Below are positions 53,909 to 64,000 of a DNA stretch of 64,000 nucleotides, piece after piece (position 1 is the first letter of the stretch; each line of letters starts with the position of its first letter). The stretch is taken from assembly GCF_040802235.1 (NCBI RefSeq), contig NC_133161.1, forward strand, positions 14,029,001 through 14,093,000. The letters run 5' to 3'. Position numbers and translations under genes: made by a program. The stretch is from Manis javanica (lineage: Eukaryota; Chordata; Mammalia; Pholidota; Manidae). The notes beneath the pieces are model-generated. The model was not told the DNA's origin. It searched no databases and saw only the letters and a list, made by a program, of their open reading frames with translations.

Positions 53909-56900
53909 GTGAGTTCTATTGCTCCTTGTGGAGGCTTGTGTTTAAATCTGCCAACTTCAGAAGAAAACCGTTAATAAAATGATGCCTATATAGCTACTCA
54001 TGGAAAGGGTATATGGTAGAGGAAATGTTGCTTTTTTGCATTATGCACAACTGTATTTGCATTTTTTTTTTAGAAACCATGTACTCTAATTGCAATCAAG
54101 AACAGAACCTGTATTAATAATTTGAGACAGGAGTCAGCCACATGTCCCTCTTCATTCACTATCAGAGCCAACCTTGATTCACTATCAGGGGCGGAACCTT
54201 GAGATAGCTTTGTATGTGTTAGTTTATAAATGTATAGGGACTACTGTTTCTAGCCGGAAAAGAAAATGAGATTGAGAAATAAGATGACTAATGCAGATGG
54301 TCACTAGGATTCAATCAGAGTCTGGCTTCCGGTGGACTTGAAGGACTGGAACTAGAAGATTCTAGGCTTACCCACACAGGGATGTAGTAATGGGGGATAG
54401 AAGTTTTGATAAGCAGAGCTTCTGTCCGATGTCCCTTCCTTCCATTGATTCATAGGATTAAAAAGAGAGAGAGAGAGTGCTTAAGTAGGTAGTGAAATCA
54501 GAGTGATGAGAAAGAGAATATAAAAGCAAGCAATTAAAATGAAGTCAAAAACAAAGTCTTTGACAGGAAATGCCAGCAAAAGGTTCTACATAGTTAGAAG
54601 TTGATAGGCCACAAATTTGGCTCTGAGCTGCCTAGCTGCCAAAGCAAACAGACACAATCTGTTCCAGGATTCCCGGTGCCTCTATGGGAGTAACACAGGA
54701 GAAGCACACTGTTTTCTGTCAGTGAGGACCCACTATTAGCCCTGCCATCTGGGGACCATGTATCCTGTGGAGAGTGAGGTCCTCAACAATATCCCTGTTC
54801 TTGCTAAAGTAGCACAGTTGTTCCCTAGCTGTCTTAGCAGCAGATGCACATTATCAAGCACTCTTTCACACAAACTGAGTGAACTAAAGGAAAACAGAAC
54901 TGCCCTGTGGAAATAGGATGGGGCTCAGCACCCTGCCTCTTTGCTCTCCTCTCCACCACAGTGACTTGTGAGGCCAGAGTAAAAACTCCCGTGATGTGCT
55001 TTGCACAGGTGCCTTTTATGTTCAAGCCAAGGGTGATGTCAAAGCTCAGTTTCATATGATACTGTGAAGTGCCTGGGGAAATAGAAATTATAAACTCAAA
55101 TCAGTTAGCTTTGGTTAAAATAAAAATATAGGTCTTAGTGGTTCTTAGATCAGATAGTTGCAATTTTCAGTAAGATAAGGGAGTAAGGTTGGAAGATACT
55201 TGCATTCCAGTGACATCAGAATCCCAGAAACCAAAGAGAACTCTTGGCAGGGAATAGGTGATATTTAAACTCACACAAGGTCCATCGCTCATGCTCCCTT
55301 GTAACATCAGGAAACATCCTGGTAAAACTTTAATGCAGAGTTCTTCTCCCTGGCACACTGAGTCTGTGTTAAACGCAAAGTTCTAGAAACTTTCAACCTT
55401 CAGACACAAAATGTATTCACTTGGTCTGTGGCATGTGTCTGTTATAAGAAATGTTCTTGAAGATGTGAAGAAATTCTCACTGTCTCCTTAAATAAACCCA
55501 TCATTATGTAAATTGAGTTGGCTCTTCTGCCATTTAAAAAAAAAAGGAAGAAAGAAAGAAAGAAAAACAGGCCAGAGGTTTGGTGTTTTCCTTACTGGCT
55601 GTCAAAGTAAAATAAAAATGGTGGTTTCAGGAGATTTGAACTGCAAACATAATGAACAGCCTGGTTTCTTTGACTGCTTAATGTGTTATGGTCCCAAGTT
55701 TGCAGCTCTGATGACTTGTTTGATCCAGTGTGTAGGTTAGAATATTTAGGGGAAAGAATGGACCGTACAGCCTTCAGACAGGTCTCTGTGGGTTTTATTT
55801 CTGACAACTGTATTTTTAATGAGTTGGGCAACTGAGATTTCCAGGTTAGGAACTGGGAGAACAACACTTGCCAACAAAGGATAGGTGCATGTGCTTTGAC
55901 AGTGATCTCTTGGGAAGGTAGAATTGATATCCTTTTATGGAGGTTAAGGTGCTTGACCAGAACTTGTACCTACGTGGTAGGCAGACACAGAGAGGATGTG
56001 TTGCTGGAAGAGGTGGTGATTGGACAGACAGGCAGCTGGGCCTCAGTGGTGCAGGACAGAGCCCCAGCACGAGTGAGCAGAGTGAAGCACCTGGCAGTCC
56101 TGGGGCTCGGTGCAGGCAGGGAGTGCAGTCCAGACCCTCAGACATGGTTAGCAGCAGGAGCTGTGAAAGCTGACATCCAGGGGCAGGCCATAGCTCTAGG
56201 AAGCTGAGATCAGTCATGTAGGCACAGGACCAAAGCCAAGACCTGGTCACTGAAACAGACATAAATTAAAATCTTCTCAGAGAATAAATAATTGAAGGCT
56301 CTACCGAATTCATTCATTCACCCATTCGCTCATTCAGAACTGGAGTACAGGGTTGGGGCAGAGCCAGAGAACGGGCCAAGCGAACCAAGCTAGACTGTCC
56401 AGATGCTCAGACACTGACTCGGTGGCCTTGTTCTGTCCACTATGACAACCACTAGCTATATGTGGCCATTTAATTCTAAACAAACTAATGAAATTTAAAT
56501 GAACAATTCAGTTCCCTGGCCACACTAGTCACATGTTAAGTGCTCTATAGCCACATGTAGCTAGGCGCTACTGTATAGGGCAGTGCAGAGAACATTGCCA
56601 TCATTGCAGAAAATTCTATTGAATAGTGCCAGTGTAGGCCCTGGAGTCTTGCAAGTCACTGTCAGGTCCACAGACCAGCAACATCAGTAAAGCCCTCCCC
56701 CTGCTTTTCCCAAAACATAATCTGCATTTCAGCAAGACCCCTGGGTGGTTCACACACACACCCCAAAGCTTGAAGGGCTCTGGCCCTAAGATAGTAGTCT
56801 TCTTTCAGCCAGGGAGGGAGCAGAGCTGAGCCCGCAGGTGAGGGCTCTGGGGATGGGAGAGAAGGGCAGGGTTTCCAGTTGGCAGACCGTCTCAACTCCC

Positions 56901-58197
56901 CTGTGCTGGCCAAGGTAGGTGAATGTTTTACCAGCATGTCATCTGATTCCAGAAAGAGTTTCATTCCGCCCATCCCAGATGGCAGTCTCTTAAAATCATT
57001 CTGATAGAGAATGCCCCGCAGCTGTTGCAACAAATGTCTTCATGGGGTGACTGAACTGCTGGATGCTGTAGTTTATAAATTTCTGCTACAGTTAGCCCAC
57101 CTGTCACTTCCGTTTGTCCCGCTTCTGCCTCCTGAAACACATTCACATCTATTCCCTCTTTGTACTGTGTGTGAAAAGTTTGAGCCCAGCTTTTCCACCC
57201 TCCTCATATTCCTTTCCAGGCTCATTCCTCTTTCAGGCCCTTCGCAATCTGGGACGTTTTCCTTGGATGTTTTCATTTTGCTGCCCTCCTCTTACATCCA
57301 GCAGGCATTTCCCTTAAGGAATGGGAAGCGGGTGTAGTTAAAAGCTATCAAGTTCAGAGTAGCTTTAAAAGGCCTTAACTAGGCCATGAGGACCAAGTAT
57401 CTCTTCACCATTAAATACTGGAAATCGGAGCTTACGTCCAGTCTGCGTGGGCTGCCATCATGTGGAACAGTGGAATGGTGGCTTAGTTTGCCCCTTGCTA
57501 GAATCCACACGCTTCCCTTTCCCCACGCATTCTGATGTTTAGACTCTTCACACATGCCTTGGTGCCAGAGATTCCAGCTTTGCATTTGGGGGATTCATTT
57601 CATCATAGCCCCAGTAAGTGGCAGAACCGAGTTCCTTTTCAGTGTTGCTGACTCACTGGAGGCTGGTCACGTTTATTTGCTTGCTTGGTTCAGGGCAGAG
57701 GAGAAGGGGTGGGTCATGTACGTTTATTTAGATGGCAGTATGCCTGTTGGAGCTTTACCTGCCTTCTCCACAGCTCTAAACGTTGCTTTCTTGTTATGTG
57801 ATGCACAGAAAGAGCCACAATGTTCTCTTCAGGCTAGAGCTTTGGATTCTGCTCGATAGCCAGATAGACCCAATGTCTGCACCATGGGTACAGGTTGTTC
57901 TGTACACTTGGGTCATACTTCGTGGGAGTTTTAAAAAGAATATGGAAAAGAGCTATTTTTTAGGCATCCTGCAAGTGCATAGGCAGCTTTCGCAGTGTAG
58001 GCTGTTCTTGCCCTACGATGGGGAAGACCACAGAAGGATGTGATGGGGCCCCAAGCTGGGAGCCTTTACAGTCTGGTTTAGGAGGCAAGATGCATTGCTG
58101 TTTAAATCCCATGGCTAAACTGAAATTATGTGAAATATATTGGTAGAGATTTCTTAAAAGCCTATCCTAAGTCTGTTCTTTTTTTTTCCCCTAATAG
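53909..58197 (+). other. ZC3HAV1: ZC3HAV1 intron 7
   Basis: A GA run lies at about 54462-54478. An old repeat of hAT-like appearance lies at about 56440-56625 (CAACCACTAGCTATATGTGGCC). The rest is unassigned; open frames at 55846-56262 and 56662-57033 show no homology that I recognise. Confidence 0.6.
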
Positions 58198-62822
<4,625 letters not shown>

Positions 62823-62907
62823 CCGTCAGCCGACGCAGACCCAGCCTGAAACATCGGCACTTCTTCCTCAGCAGAACTGTGGGTTCCCATCCTCGAAAGG
62901 ATATAAG
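62823..62907 (+). CDS. ZC3HAV1: ZC3HAV1 exon 10 (residues 698-726)
   Basis: The acceptor is TTGTTGCAG|CCGTCA and the donor is TATAAG|GTACTT. It encodes a Gln/Pro/Ser-rich linker ending GFPSSKGYK, leading into the PARP-like domain. This stretch is poorly conserved; only the ending resembles human closely. Phase 0 at the end. Confidence 0.88.
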
Positions 62908-63657
62908 GTACTTGATTTTTACTTTTTTGTTTGAAGGTGGGAAAAAGTACTTTGTTACAAACTGTGTATTTGTTTGAATGAAAGAATGAATTGCTTCTGT
63001 AAAACTCTTGGATCAAGATTCAACGGCAGGCATCCAAATGGCGTTTGTGTCACTTGGCCAGAGAACAGCTACCCTCTATAGGGCACCTTGTTTCCAGAGT
63101 CCGGCCACACACGATCTCCTCTGGGCAGGTCCTTGTTGATACTAGTATCTCCGCTTTATGGACAAAAAACCAAGAACTCAGACAGTAAAAGTGACTTGTC
63201 CATTGAGTTGTTGTTGTTAAACAAGGAGTCCCACAAACTGCCTCCTCTAGTTGGTGCAAAACTTTCTGGATCATTGAGCCTCTGCATTGTGCCCCAGCTT
63301 TGGGTGCAGGCCTTGCTGCTTGGGCTCCTTGGCACCTCCAGTGCCTCTCCTCCTGCAGTGGCTGTAGGCAAGGAACTTACCAGGTCACTGGGCCAAGCCA
63401 GACACCTCTGGGGCCCTCCTTTGCTTTTGCCTTTAGGCATAAGGCTTTGTTAGTCGGAAGTCAGCCTGAACAGATGGGCCCAGTGCCAGCTAGTTTGTTA
63501 CTGGAATGAATTGCCAGATATGGAAACCCTAAGCCAGCTTATCCCACCTGGCATCAGAGGCTTGGCAAGGAACCTCCATGGCATAGAGGGCCACACATGT
63601 GAACATATGCTTTAAATGTTTCCTGACTCACATTTATATTTTGTAATACTTTTTTAG
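62908..63657 (+). other. ZC3HAV1: ZC3HAV1 intron 10
   Basis: A 750-bp intron with no recognised feature. Open frames on both strands around 63088-63453 have no identifiable content. Confidence 0.65.

Positions 63658-64000
<343 letters not shown>

Noticed and set aside
55846-56262. 138-codon minus-strand ORF in intron 7
   Set aside because: Intronic and antisense, without recognisable domain or codon pattern.

Overview
The window is mammalian nuclear DNA: split genes with GT-AG introns, CpG-rich promoters, and a heavy load of LINE-1, endogenous retrovirus (ERV), MIR and MER5-type repeats. No carnivore tRNA-Lys SINE, ruminant, pig or horse SINE is visible, and L1 and ERV sequence dominates. 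A retroposed ERV-derived family present in three copies resembles one I associate from memory with pangolin (Manis) genomes. I therefore suggest a laurasiatherian, possibly a pangolin; this is recall plus inference, not a database result.

Two genes are recognised, arranged head to head as in the human 7q34 region. At the left, on the minus strand, are the first two exons of TTC26/IFT56, an intraflagellar-transport protein. Exon 1 ends in a lone ATG codon (3814-3816) and exon 2 is 3252-3389. Its CpG-rich promoter region carries X-box-like motifs, as expected for an RFX-controlled ciliary gene. From 26.66 kb to the right end, on the plus strand, lies ZC3HAV1 (ZAP/PARP13), the CCCH zinc-finger antiviral protein that binds CpG-rich RNA. 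Eleven coding exons are resolved to the base. Together they give an open frame of 769 complete codons, covering the four N-terminal zinc fingers, the serine-rich linker, the fifth finger, the WWE modules and the start of the PARP-like domain. The last exons lie beyond the window. The promoter has two good interferon-stimulated response elements. The splice donor after exon 9 also spells the stop codon expected for the short isoform (ZAPS), and exon 4 can be extended in frame.

The 22 kb between the two genes is a layered repeat landscape. It holds four copies of one solo-LTR family (three here, one in ZC3HAV1 intron 1), a 5-kb inverted L1 cut by another solo LTR, and an ERVL-type pol remnant whose downstream LTR-like sequence is interrupted by a younger ERV. 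That younger ERV has a tRNA-Phe-like primer-binding site and an odd head-to-head (U3/U3) structure. A solo LTR of the same family lies at 17.8 kb.

ZC3HAV1 introns hold ordinary old repeats. Every intronic L1 fragment I could orient is antisense to the gene. Features not listed as genes are introns, repeats or sequence in which I see nothing specific. Repeat edges are given exactly only where target-site duplications were found; otherwise they are approximate.
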